Shown piece by piece: positions 5,162 through 11,947 of a stretch of 11,947 bases of DNA. The stretch is taken from positions 1,063 to 13,009 of the forward strand of contig DFYK01000136.1 in NCBI GenBank assembly GCA_002383605.1. Reading direction: 5' to 3'. The notes beneath the pieces are model-generated. The model was not told the origin of the DNA and searched no databases. It saw only the letters and a program-made list of their open reading frames with translations. Numbering within the stretch: the stretch's first letter is position 1; the number at the start of each line of letters is the position of its first letter. The translations under genes were made by a program, and so were the position numbers. Source of the stretch: Proteiniphilum sp. UBA4084. Its GTDB lineage: Bacteria; Bacteroidota; Bacteroidia; Bacteroidales; Dysgonomonadaceae.

Positions 5162-7339
5162 ATGAATACGAAAAACAATCCGGAGAACGAAAAACAATCC
5201 GCAAACGAAGAAAAAAAGATCAAAGAACCGCAAACGATAACAGCGGAGGAATCTCAGATGATAGAAGATGTGCAGCCGGTTCATGCGTCGCAGGACGATG
5301 TTGAATTGGTTTCAACTGTTTCATCCGCAGTGGAAGAGATTATTCCTGAAGAGACAACGGTTGTTGCGGTGGAAGAGCAGGTCGTTGAGGTGAAGGCTGT
5401 TGACTCGGTTCCGGACGAAGTGGTCCCCGAGGAGACCGAGTTGACGATAGCTGAAGAGCCGATCGTTGAAACGAAGGTTGCCGATTCTGTCCCGGACGAA
5501 GTGGCCCCTGAAGAGGCTGAAGAGCCTGCATCCATCGATTACGACCTGGAAATTGCCGGTGAAGAAGAACCTGAAGAAGACGAGTCAGAAACTGATGATG
5601 AGGTTTCTCCGGAAGAAGCAGGTACCACCTTGCTTCCCATCGATGAAATTGTACAACAACTCCGCAATTTATTACAATCGAATAACCCGAAGCGTAAGGA
5701 TGTGGATGAATACAAGAATCAATTCTATCGCTCTTTGCGAAATGAGACCGAAGGGCAGAAACAAGCTTTTTTGGCAGAAGGAGGTGAGGAAATTGATTTT
5801 GTAGCAAAAGAATCTGAATTATTTGCAGAAGGCAAGGAGTTGCTTCTGAAAATAAAAGAAAAGCGATCGGTTATTGCTGCACAGGAAGAGGCAGAAAAAG
5901 AGAAAAATGTGGCCCGGAAACTGGCTATCATTGATCAGATAAAACTTCTGACTGAAACACAGGGACAGGAAGATTTCAATAAATCGTATCAGGAATTTAA
6001 ATTGCTTCAGCAGGAGTGGAACGATATCAAACAGGTTCCCCAGGCTAAGGTGAATGAATTGTGGAAGTCATATCAGCGCTATGTAGAGAAATTCTATGAT
6101 CTGGTACGCATCAACAACGAGTTCAGGGAATATGATTTCAAGAAAAACCTGGAGCAGAAAACCGATCTTTGTGAAGCTGCAGAAAGGCTCGATCAGGAAG
6201 CGGATATCATCTCTGCATTTCATCAATTACAGAATCTGCACCAGGAGTGGAGAGAGATAGGACCTGTTTCCAGAAAAGAGAGAGAAGAAATATGGAATCG
6301 GTTTAAGGAAGCCTCTACCAACATCAACAAAAAATATCAGGCACATTTCGAGAGTCTAAGAGGGAAGGAAGATGAGAATCTCGAGCTGAAGACTGCACTT
6401 TGCGAAAAGCTTGAGGCGATTGACTTCACCAGGCTCACAACCGTGAAAGAGTGGAACAACAAAGTGAAGGACGTGCTCGATATACAAGCACAATGGCGCC
6501 AGATTGGTTATGTGCCCAGAAAGTGGAATACGAAAATTTATAAACGCTATCGTGCTGCCTGCGACCTGTTTTTCAAAACCAAGAACGATTTTTATAAATC
6601 GCTTCGTGAAGAAATGGAAGAGAACCTCAGGAGAAAGATGGCTCTCTGCGAACGTGCCGAAGCCATCAAAGAAAGCCAGGACTGGAAAAATACCACCCGG
6701 GACATGATCGATATCCAAAAAGAATGGAAAACAATCGGTATCGTTCCCCATAAATATGTGGACAGCATCTGGAAGAGGTTTATCACTGCCTGTGATTACT
6801 TCTTTGAACAGAAAAAGATTCATACTTCTTCACAATATGATGAAGAAGCAAAAAATCTGGAAGCCAAGAAAAATGTGGTGGCTAGCATTACGAAACTGGA
6901 TACTTCTCTCGGAGCAGAAGACGCATTGTCTCAGCTGCATGAGCTGATTGACGAATGGTATGCCATTGGACATGTACCCTATAAACTGAAAGATAGGGTG
7001 TACCGCGAGTTTTACGAAGCAACCGAGGCTCAGTTCGACCGGTTGAATATCGATAAGGCCGACCGGAAACTGGAAAGCTTTAAAACCAACATTTCCGATA
7101 TGGCCAAATCGGACAACGCCAAAAATCAGTTGCTGCGCGAACGCGAAAGGCTGATGCGCCAGTACGAACGGATGAAGAGCGAACTACAGACCTACCAAAA
7201 CAACATCGGCTTCCTCTCCATTTCTTCCAAAAAAGGAAACCATCTTCTCGATGACATGAACCAGAAGATGGAAAAAATCAAATCGGAACTTTTACTGATA
7301 GAAAGAAAGGTAGGAGCCATTGATAAGGAGTTAGGATAA
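5162..7339 (+). CDS. DUF349 repeat protein with acidic N-terminal tail
   Basis: A 725-residue cytoplasmic protein of unknown biochemical role, with no signal peptide or membrane segment. Residues 1 to about 155 are low-complexity and strongly acidic (Glu/Asp/Val/Pro), including a 27-residue repeat. From about 250 to 630 there are five DUF349 repeats, each with an L-x-E/Q-W-x-x-I-x-x-V-P/S core; the key tryptophans are W286, W363, W445, W522 and W599, spaced 77-82 residues apart. The last ~90 residues are charged and helical, probably coiled coil (LRERERLMRQYERMKSEL). DUF349 proteins are common in Bacteroidota and Actinobacteria; the repeats are thought to be helical bundles. I chose ATG 5162 because GAAGGGA lies six bases upstream; the in-frame TTG at 5111 has no such site. 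It follows the ribosome GTPases by 280 bp and has its own terminator, so it may be monocistronic. A link to translation or stress is only inferred from position. Confidence 0.9.
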   Translation: MNTKNNPENEKQSANEEKKIKEPQTITAEESQMIEDVQPVHASQDDVELVSTVSSAVEEIIPEETTVVAVEEQVVEVKAVDSVPDEVVPEETELTIAEEPIVETKVADSVPDEVAPEEAEEPASIDYDLEIAGEEEPEEDESETDDEVSPEEAGTTLLPIDEIVQQLRNLLQSNNPKRKDVDEYKNQFYRSLRNETEGQKQAFLAEGGEEIDFVAKESELFAEGKELLLKIKEKRSVIAAQEEAEKEKNVARKLAIIDQIKLLTETQGQEDFNKSYQEFKLLQQEWNDIKQVPQAKVNELWKSYQRYVEKFYDLVRINNEFREYDFKKNLEQKTDLCEAAERLDQEADIISAFHQLQNLHQEWREIGPVSRKEREEIWNRFKEASTNINKKYQAHFESLRGKEDENLELKTALCEKLEAIDFTRLTTVKEWNNKVKDVLDIQAQWRQIGYVPRKWNTKIYKRYRAACDLFFKTKNDFYKSLREEMEENLRRKMALCERAEAIKESQDWKNTTRDMIDIQKEWKTIGIVPHKYVDSIWKRFITACDYFFEQKKIHTSSQYDEEAKNLEAKKNVVASITKLDTSLGAEDALSQLHELIDEWYAIGHVPYKLKDRVYREFYEATEAQFDRLNIDKADRKLESFKTNISDMAKSDNAKNQLLRERERLMRQYERMKSELQTYQNNIGFLSISSKKGNHLLDDMNQKMEKIKSELLLIERKVGAIDKELG
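5333..5533 (+). repeat. Coding 81-bp (27-residue) repeat in the DUF349 acidic tail
   Basis: Two full units at 5372-5452 and 5453-5533 encode 27 residues each and share the block DSVPDEV; 16 of 27 residues match by my count. A half unit at 5333-5371 (EEIIPEETTVVAV) matches the second half of the unit (DEVVPEETELTIA). The DNA has drifted as well, so the duplication is not recent. It extends a disordered, acidic tail. Confidence 0.8.
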
Positions 7340-7381
7340 TTTAGTATTCAAATACTCCGATAACACTTTCTTATGATAAAT

Positions 7382-7420
7382 AAAAGGCGTCTCAAAAAGG
7401 CGTCTTTTTGTTTTTTTTTG
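7382..7420 (+). terminator. Intrinsic terminator after the DUF349 gene, made from a direct repeat
   Basis: AGGCGTCT occurs twice in the same orientation (7385-7392 and 7398-7405). This octamer pairs with itself in RNA through two G.U pairs. With the flanking AAA (7382-7384) and TTT (7406-7408) it forms an 11-bp stem with a CAAAA loop, followed by a long T tract interrupted by one G (7409-7419). On the other strand the wobble pairs become A/C mismatches, so it should work only in the + direction. Confidence 0.82.
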
Positions 7421-7496
7421 GTTATATATCTATAAGATTACCAATAAAATAGATGTGTGTGGTTTAAACTGAGCAATAAATTTCATTTTTTGAGAT

Positions 7497-7504
7497 AATA
7501 TTTG
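7497..7504 (+). promoter_or_regulatory. Candidate -7 box for the susC/susD-like pair
   Basis: AATATTTG followed by CACC matches the TAnnTTTG consensus at all but the first base, in an AT-rich region after the terminator. It predicts a leader of about 150 nt. CAATTTTG (7528-7535) and TACGTTTT (7621-7628) are weaker alternatives, the last giving a short leader. Confidence 0.35.
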
Positions 7505-7544
7505 CACCCGTCATTAGAATAAATAAACAATTTTGCCTAACAAA

Positions 7545-7568
7545 ATGAAAAACAAAAACTACAATTAA
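7545..7568 (+). other. Possible leader ORF MKNKNYN upstream of susC homologue
   Basis: ATG 7545 opens a seven-codon ORF ending at TAA 7566-7568, in the context CTAACAAAATG. The same context, CTAAACAAAATG, recurs before the SusC start, and the peptide resembles SusC's own MKKKNSFN. It could be a decayed duplicate of the start region or a translated leader peptide. Its translation is unproven. Confidence 0.3.
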
Positions 7569-7609
7569 TAGGTAAAATTGAATACTTGACATTCGTTGTG
7601 TGAATATGA

Positions 7610-7623
7610 GTAACACACGTTAC
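7610..7623. promoter_or_regulatory. Inverted repeat GTAAC-N4-GTTAC in the susC leader
   Basis: A perfect 5-bp inverted repeat with an ACAC spacer, 39 bp before the SusC start codon. It overlaps the weak TACGTTTT box by three bases. It could be an operator half-site pair or a small hairpin; short palindromes of this size also arise by chance. Confidence 0.3.
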
Positions 7624-7662
7624 GTTTTTATAAATCTTTAATAATCTAAACAAAATGATGGA

Positions 7663-10600
7663 ATGAAAAAGAAAAACTCATTTAATTTGTGGAAGGGACT
7701 TATGGCTGCTACTTTGTGGTTATTGTCCCTTGGAGTTTTCGCTCAAAATGTGACAGTAACCGGAACAGTAAACGATGTAGCTGGCACGCCTCTCATCGGA
7801 GTTACTATTCAGGTACAGGGGACATCTGTGGGCACGGTGACGGATTATGATGGTAAATACACCCTGCCAAACATCTCTCCTGGTGCAATACTGGAAGTAT
7901 CTTATGTAGGCATGAAAACCCAAAATGTAACGGTAAGTGGACGTAGTGTCATAAATATAACACTTACTGAAGACACCGAAATGCTGGGTGAAATTGTTGT
8001 AACGGGGTTTGGTTTGTCACAAAGAAAAGAATCTCTTACTTCTGCAATCTCTGTAATTGGAGCCAAAGATCTGAGCCGGTCGAAATCATCGACAGCCTCG
8101 GGTGCGTTGGTTGGAAAGATTGCCGGTATCAATTCACGTCAACAGGACGGAAGACCCGGTGCTACCACAAATATCCAGATTCGCAACATGGGAGCTCCCC
8201 TGTATGTAATCGACGGTATTCAATCGGATGCGGGTCAGTTTAACAACATCGACTTCAATGATATTGAGTCGATTTCCGTGTTGAAAGACGCTTCTGCTGC
8301 CATTTATGGTGTTCGTGCTGCCAACGGGGTTATTGTGGTAACCACAAAAAAAGGATTCCGCAACTCCAAAAATACGGTCACGGTAAACAGCTATTATGGT
8401 TGGCAGAGTCTTTTTACCTTTCCGAAACCAGCGACGGCTGAAACCTATATTAAAAACTATATTCAATCTGAGACGGTGCAGGGTGCCACCAATTATCGCT
8501 ATACGAAGGAGGATTATGAAAAATGGCAACAGGGAACCGAAAAAGGATATCAGCCTTTCGATTGGTACGATTATATATGGGAGGTTTCGCCGCAGACTTA
8601 TGTGAATGCAAACGTTTCAGGGGGATCGGATAAAATCAATTACTATTTAAGTGTCGGAAACTTGAATCAGGATGCCATCATTGTAAACTATGGAGGTTTT
8701 ACCCGTACCAATGTGCAGATGAATATCAATGCCAATATTTCCGATAAGTTTAAAATAGGGGGTGGCATGAACGGACGCATCGAAAAAAGAGTAAACCCTG
8801 GTGTACCGGGAGGCGACGACTATTGGCTTCCCCGATTCGGTACATACCGTAACCTACCCACCAGAAGACCGTTTGCCAATGACAATCCAAATTATCCTAC
8901 TTTGACATCAACGGAGGCAGGTACCAATTTTGCCTGGCTGACGTATGATCTGTCCGGTAAATATGAGGAAACATGGAGAGTGGTGCAATTGAATTTCGAC
9001 GCAGAATATGAAATATTTGACGGTTTGAAAGCGAAAGCGCTGGTCAGTTATTATCTTGCCAATCAGCGACTCGACAACCAGGAATATACCTATAAGCTGT
9101 ACGGATACGATGAAAATACCGATACTTATCCGGTGATCTTTGAAAATACCAACCCCTGGAGAGAGCGCAGGCAAGGTTATAACGAAGAGATTACAACCAA
9201 TATTCAACTCTCTTATCAGAAGCAATTCGGTGAGCACAATATTTCTGCTATTCTCGGCGCGGAAACCATAAAGAGGGATACACCAACCACTTGGGTGCAT
9301 TCCATTCCAACATCCAATGCATTGCACCTGATCGACTATGAAACTATGGATACCTATAATGATACGGGAAACAATACACAAGCCCGCATGGGTTATATGG
9401 GGCGATTCAACTATGATTATGCTGATAAGTATCTGGTAGAGTTTTCGGGACGTTATGACGGATCATGGAAATTTCCGCCCAATCACCGATGGGGTTTTTT
9501 CCCTTCCGCCTCTGTGGGATGGCGCATGTCTGAAGAAAATTTCTGGAAGGAAAGCAAATTGTCTGATATTTTTAGCGACTTCAAATTGAGGGGATCGTAT
9601 GGTTTGTTGGGAGATGATAATACCAGTGGTTACAATGCTTTTGATTATATGGGAGGCTATACCTATAAAAATGGCGGTTCAGTGATTGACGGTAAATATA
9701 CAATCGGAACGGTTCCTCGTGGACTTCCGGTTACTACTCTATCCTGGATCAAGGCGAAAATACTGGACATAGGAATTGATGTAAGTTTCCTCAATAGCAG
9801 GTTGTCGGGTTCATTGGACTATTTTGATCGTCTCAGGACAGGACTTCCCGCTTCTAGATATGACATTTTATTGCCTTCGGAAATAGGCTTCAGCTTGCCG
9901 CAGGAGAATTTGAATTCAGACAGGCATAGGGGATATGATTTTATTTTAAAATGGAGCGATCGGGCAGATGACCTTACCTACTCTGTCAGTGCCAATGCAA
10001 CCTATTCTCGCTTTTACGATTGGGACAGGTATAAACCACGCTTCAGTAATTCCTGGAATGTGTACAGAAATTCAATCGTACAACGTTATGGCTATCTAAA
10101 CTGGGGACTTGAGGCCGACGGGCAATTCCAGAATTGGGAGGAAATAGCTACCTGGCCCATCGATAATGACCGTCAGGGAAACAAAACATTACGTCCCGGG
10201 GACATTAAATACAAGGATATCAACGGTGACGGTGTGATCAACGGGATGGATGAGAGGCCCATCGGATACAGACAAGACTCTACGCCCATCTTTAACTATG
10301 GTTTCAACTTCTCCTTTCTCTGGAGAGGATTTGACCTGGCCTTCGATCTTACCGGTGGCGCATTGAATACATGGTATCAGGAATGGGAGCAACGCAATCC
10401 TTTCCACGATGGCGGGAATAATCCACAATATTACATGGAGAACACCTGGCGTCTTGCTGATATATGGGATGCAAATAGCGAACTGATACCGGGTAAATAT
10501 CCCATGTTGCTCATCGGTAACAGTAGTCATAGCAATTACTGGAACAGCACCTTCTGGAAGAAAAACGTAAAGTATTTGAAATTACGCAATATGGAGTTTG

Positions 10601-10785
10601 GGTACACACTTCCTAAATCTTTTGTGAATCGAGCCTCTATCTCAGATTTGCGGTTTTACGTAGCCGGTCAGAATCTATTTGGTCTCACCAACCTGAATGG
10701 CGTTGACCCTGAAATCAATGAAACCAATGGGCTGGCTTATCCTACCATGCGAATTGTGAATGTGGGTGTAACACTTAAATTCTAA
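7663..10785 (+). CDS. SusC/RagA-type TonB-dependent outer-membrane transporter
   Basis: A 1040-residue outer-membrane transporter that imports oligomeric nutrients with energy from TonB-ExbBD, working with the SusD-like lipoprotein encoded 8 bp downstream. A signal peptide covers residues 1-27 (cut after VFA). Next come a carboxypeptidase-regulatory-like beta domain (about 29-108), a TonB-box-like EIVVTGFG (110-117), and the plug (about 118-232) with PLYVIDG and the SusC signature ending GVIVVTTKKG (222-231). The rest is the 22-strand barrel, closing on a terminal Phe (VGVTLKF) as expected for BAM recognition. A DINGDGVINGMDE segment (852-864) is common in this family and may bind calcium. 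The plug is compact: the loop before PLYVIDG is short (IRNMGA) and the signature reads DASAAIYGVRAANG, which marks a SusC subgroup. No N-terminal sigma-regulator (STN) domain is present, so direct anti-sigma signalling is unlikely. The substrate cannot be assigned. ATG 7663 fits the signal peptide. Confidence 0.95.
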   Translation: MKKKNSFNLWKGLMAATLWLLSLGVFAQNVTVTGTVNDVAGTPLIGVTIQVQGTSVGTVTDYDGKYTLPNISPGAILEVSYVGMKTQNVTVSGRSVINITLTEDTEMLGEIVVTGFGLSQRKESLTSAISVIGAKDLSRSKSSTASGALVGKIAGINSRQQDGRPGATTNIQIRNMGAPLYVIDGIQSDAGQFNNIDFNDIESISVLKDASAAIYGVRAANGVIVVTTKKGFRNSKNTVTVNSYYGWQSLFTFPKPATAETYIKNYIQSETVQGATNYRYTKEDYEKWQQGTEKGYQPFDWYDYIWEVSPQTYVNANVSGGSDKINYYLSVGNLNQDAIIVNYGGFTRTNVQMNINANISDKFKIGGGMNGRIEKRVNPGVPGGDDYWLPRFGTYRNLPTRRPFANDNPNYPTLTSTEAGTNFAWLTYDLSGKYEETWRVVQLNFDAEYEIFDGLKAKALVSYYLANQRLDNQEYTYKLYGYDENTDTYPVIFENTNPWRERRQGYNEEITTNIQLSYQKQFGEHNISAILGAETIKRDTPTTWVHSIPTSNALHLIDYETMDTYNDTGNNTQARMGYMGRFNYDYADKYLVEFSGRYDGSWKFPPNHRWGFFPSASVGWRMSEENFWKESKLSDIFSDFKLRGSYGLLGDDNTSGYNAFDYMGGYTYKNGGSVIDGKYTIGTVPRGLPVTTLSWIKAKILDIGIDVSFLNSRLSGSLDYFDRLRTGLPASRYDILLPSEIGFSLPQENLNSDRHRGYDFILKWSDRADDLTYSVSANATYSRFYDWDRYKPRFSNSWNVYRNSIVQRYGYLNWGLEADGQFQNWEEIATWPIDNDRQGNKTLRPGDIKYKDINGDGVINGMDERPIGYRQDSTPIFNYGFNFSFLWRGFDLAFDLTGGALNTWYQEWEQRNPFHDGGNNPQYYMENTWRLADIWDANSELIPGKYPMLLIGNSSHSNYWNSTFWKKNVKYLKLRNMEFGYTLPKSFVNRASISDLRFYVAGQNLFGLTNLNGVDPEINETNGLAYPTMRIVNVGVTLKF

Positions 10786-10793
10786 CAATAATT

Positions 10794-11947
10794 ATGAATA
10801 TCAAAAAAATAATCATCATATTATCAGTAGCACTCTTTACCTGGAGTGGTTGTGCTGATTTTCTGGAAAGAGAACCCGACACTATTTTGTCAGATGATCA
10901 GGTGTTTGGTGATGCAGTAATGATCAAATCGGTGCTTGCCAACTTCTATGGCAGAATCACTTGGGGTCAACATATCGACGATTCCTATCCCTACACAATT
11001 TTAGATGAAGCGTCGAAATCGGACGGGGGACCTGACACCAGACAGGGGTTCGAAGATGATCGCTGGCGGGTGTACGATTACACGTTGCTCCGCAACCTGA
11101 ATCAATTTCTGAAGGGTGTCCGCGAAACAAAGGTGTTGGACATCGCTACTCAGAAACAATTAGAAGGGGAAGCCCGGTTTATCAGGGCATGGCTTTATTT
11201 CAACATGGGTAGAGGACTTGGAGGAATGCCTATCGTAGGTGACGAGGTATTTGAATACTCCTCAGGTATGGATATCACTGCACTCCAGTACCCCCGGTCC
11301 ACAGAGGCGGCCCTTTATGATTACATCATTTCGGAATGCGAAGCCATTAAAGACTTTCTGCCTGTCGATAAGTCGGTAAATGCCGCTAGAGCGACCAAGT
11401 GGGCTGCATTGATGTTGAAGGCCCGGGCTGCAGTTTATGCAGGTTCACTCGCCAACTATAACAACAAGATGCCCGAGCCGATCAAGACTGCAGGCGGAGA
11501 AGTGGGAATCCCGGCCAATATGGCGCAAGGATACTACCAAAAGGCACTTACGGCTGCAGAAGAGGTAATTAACAGTGGTAAATATGAGCTTCAGCTAACA
11601 AAGCCGGATGATCGTGGACGCAATTTTTATGAGGCTCTTTCTGTGAAAGAAAATAACAAAGAGGTTATCTGGGCTAGGGATTATAAATACCCGGGTCAGA
11701 CGAACGGATTTACCCAGAGTAATATCCCGGCATCACACGCCGAAGATATCGACCGTGCATACGCCGGTCCGATATTAAACCTGGTTGAAGATTTTGAATA
11801 TGTCAATGATCGCAACGGAGAAATCAAAACAAAGGATGCCAACGGAAACTACATATACTACGACAAAGCGGAAGATGCCTTCGCTAATAAGGATCCAAGG
11901 CTCTGGGGAACCGTGATTTATCCGGGAGCCATCTTTAAGGGTACACC
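10794..11947 (+). CDS. SusD/RagB-type surface lipoprotein, N-terminal part
   Basis: The frame stays open from ATG 10794 to the window end (384 codons seen; the family usually has 450-650), so the 3' end is missing but no frameshift is visible. The product begins with a basic, Ile-rich signal peptide and lipidation Cys20 (TWSGC), then ADFLEREP, the usual acidic start of mature SusD proteins, which fits surface export. The W at -3 makes the lipobox atypical. Family motifs: EARFIRAWLYFNMGRGLGGMP (around residues 126-146), the helical KWAALMLKARAAVYAG segment, and NKDPRLWGTV close to the window end. SusD proteins form the hinged lid over SusC and bind the glycan or peptide ligand. The gene starts 8 bp after the susC homologue and is surely co-transcribed. 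Enzymes that would reveal the substrate should lie beyond the window. Confidence 0.95.
   Translation, partial: MNIKKIIIILSVALFTWSGCADFLEREPDTILSDDQVFGDAVMIKSVLANFYGRITWGQHIDDSYPYTILDEASKSDGGPDTRQGFEDDRWRVYDYTLLRNLNQFLKGVRETKVLDIATQKQLEGEARFIRAWLYFNMGRGLGGMPIVGDEVFEYSSGMDITALQYPRSTEAALYDYIISECEAIKDFLPVDKSVNAARATKWAALMLKARAAVYAGSLANYNNKMPEPIKTAGGEVGIPANMAQGYYQKALTAAEEVINSGKYELQLTKPDDRGRNFYEALSVKENNKEVIWARDYKYPGQTNGFTQSNIPASHAEDIDRAYAGPILNLVEDFEYVNDRNGEIKTKDANGNYIYYDKAEDAFANKDPRLWGTVIYPGAIFKGT

Larger units (their letters stand above)
7340..7662 (+). other. Intergenic leader between the DUF349 gene and susC homologue
   Basis: 323 bp, AT-rich and without a substantial gene. It contains the terminator at 7382-7420, candidate -7 boxes (AATATTTG 7497-7504, CAATTTTG 7528-7535, TACGTTTT 7621-7628, each one mismatch from TAnnTTTG), a tiny ORF at 7545-7568, an inverted repeat at 7610-7623 and a four-codon ORF overlapping the SusC start at 7655-7666. 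If the first box is used, the SusC mRNA has a leader of about 150 nt. No sigma/anti-sigma genes or regulator are present on the DUF349 side. Confidence 0.65.

Noticed and set aside
5340..5807. Minus-strand and alternate + frames across the DUF349 acidic tail
   Set aside because: Low-complexity GAA/GAG-rich sequence leaves other frames open; no independent start signal or family motif.
7586..7591. TTGACA resembling a sigma-70 -35 box
   Set aside because: Bacteroidota do not use this element, and no -10 hexamer lies 16-18 bp downstream.

Overview
The window looks like a chromosomal segment of a Bacteroidota bacterium, most likely order Bacteroidales. Evidence: a SusC/SusD-type outer-membrane pair, a phylum-style -7 promoter box (TATCTTTG at 623-630), A-rich translation leaders in place of strong Shine-Dalgarno sites for most genes, and the order DUF177 - rpmF - fabH - era - der - DUF349. 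A family such as Dysgonomonadaceae is possible, but I cannot prove it from this stretch. All genes are on the + strand.

Layout. 1-429: 3' end of a sugar-kinase-like phosphotransferase. 432-578: an imperfect 7-bp tandem repeat built as a duplicated block. 656-1452: DUF177/YceD protein and ribosomal protein L32, closed by a clear intrinsic terminator (1482-1518). 1543-4881: fabH, era and der, covering fatty-acid initiation and two ribosome-assembly GTPases. Era and Der are separated by a second tandem array of a different kind (8-bp period, 3453-3548). 4882-5161: a gene-free leader with possible RNA hairpins. 5162-7339: a 725-residue protein with five DUF349 repeats and an acidic N-terminal tail. 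7382-7420: terminator. 7421-7662: long AT-rich leader. 7663-10785: SusC-like TonB-dependent transporter. 10794-11947: start of its SusD-like lipoprotein partner, cut by the window edge.

Functionally there are two blocks. The first is a conserved housekeeping cluster linking ribosome maturation (DUF177, L32, Era, Der) with fatty-acid synthesis (FabH). The second, behind its own terminator, is the start of a nutrient-uptake locus in which a SusD lid binds the substrate and SusC imports it with TonB energy. The substrate cannot be read from the sequence, because any enzymes or regulators lie outside the window.

No clearly new system is visible. The least explained features are the two short-period degenerate arrays, each starting at the stop codon of the upstream gene (432-578 and 3453-3548), the G.U-dependent terminator at 7382-7420, the hairpin-rich leader before the DUF349 gene, and the SusC leader with a small ORF resembling the start of SusC itself.
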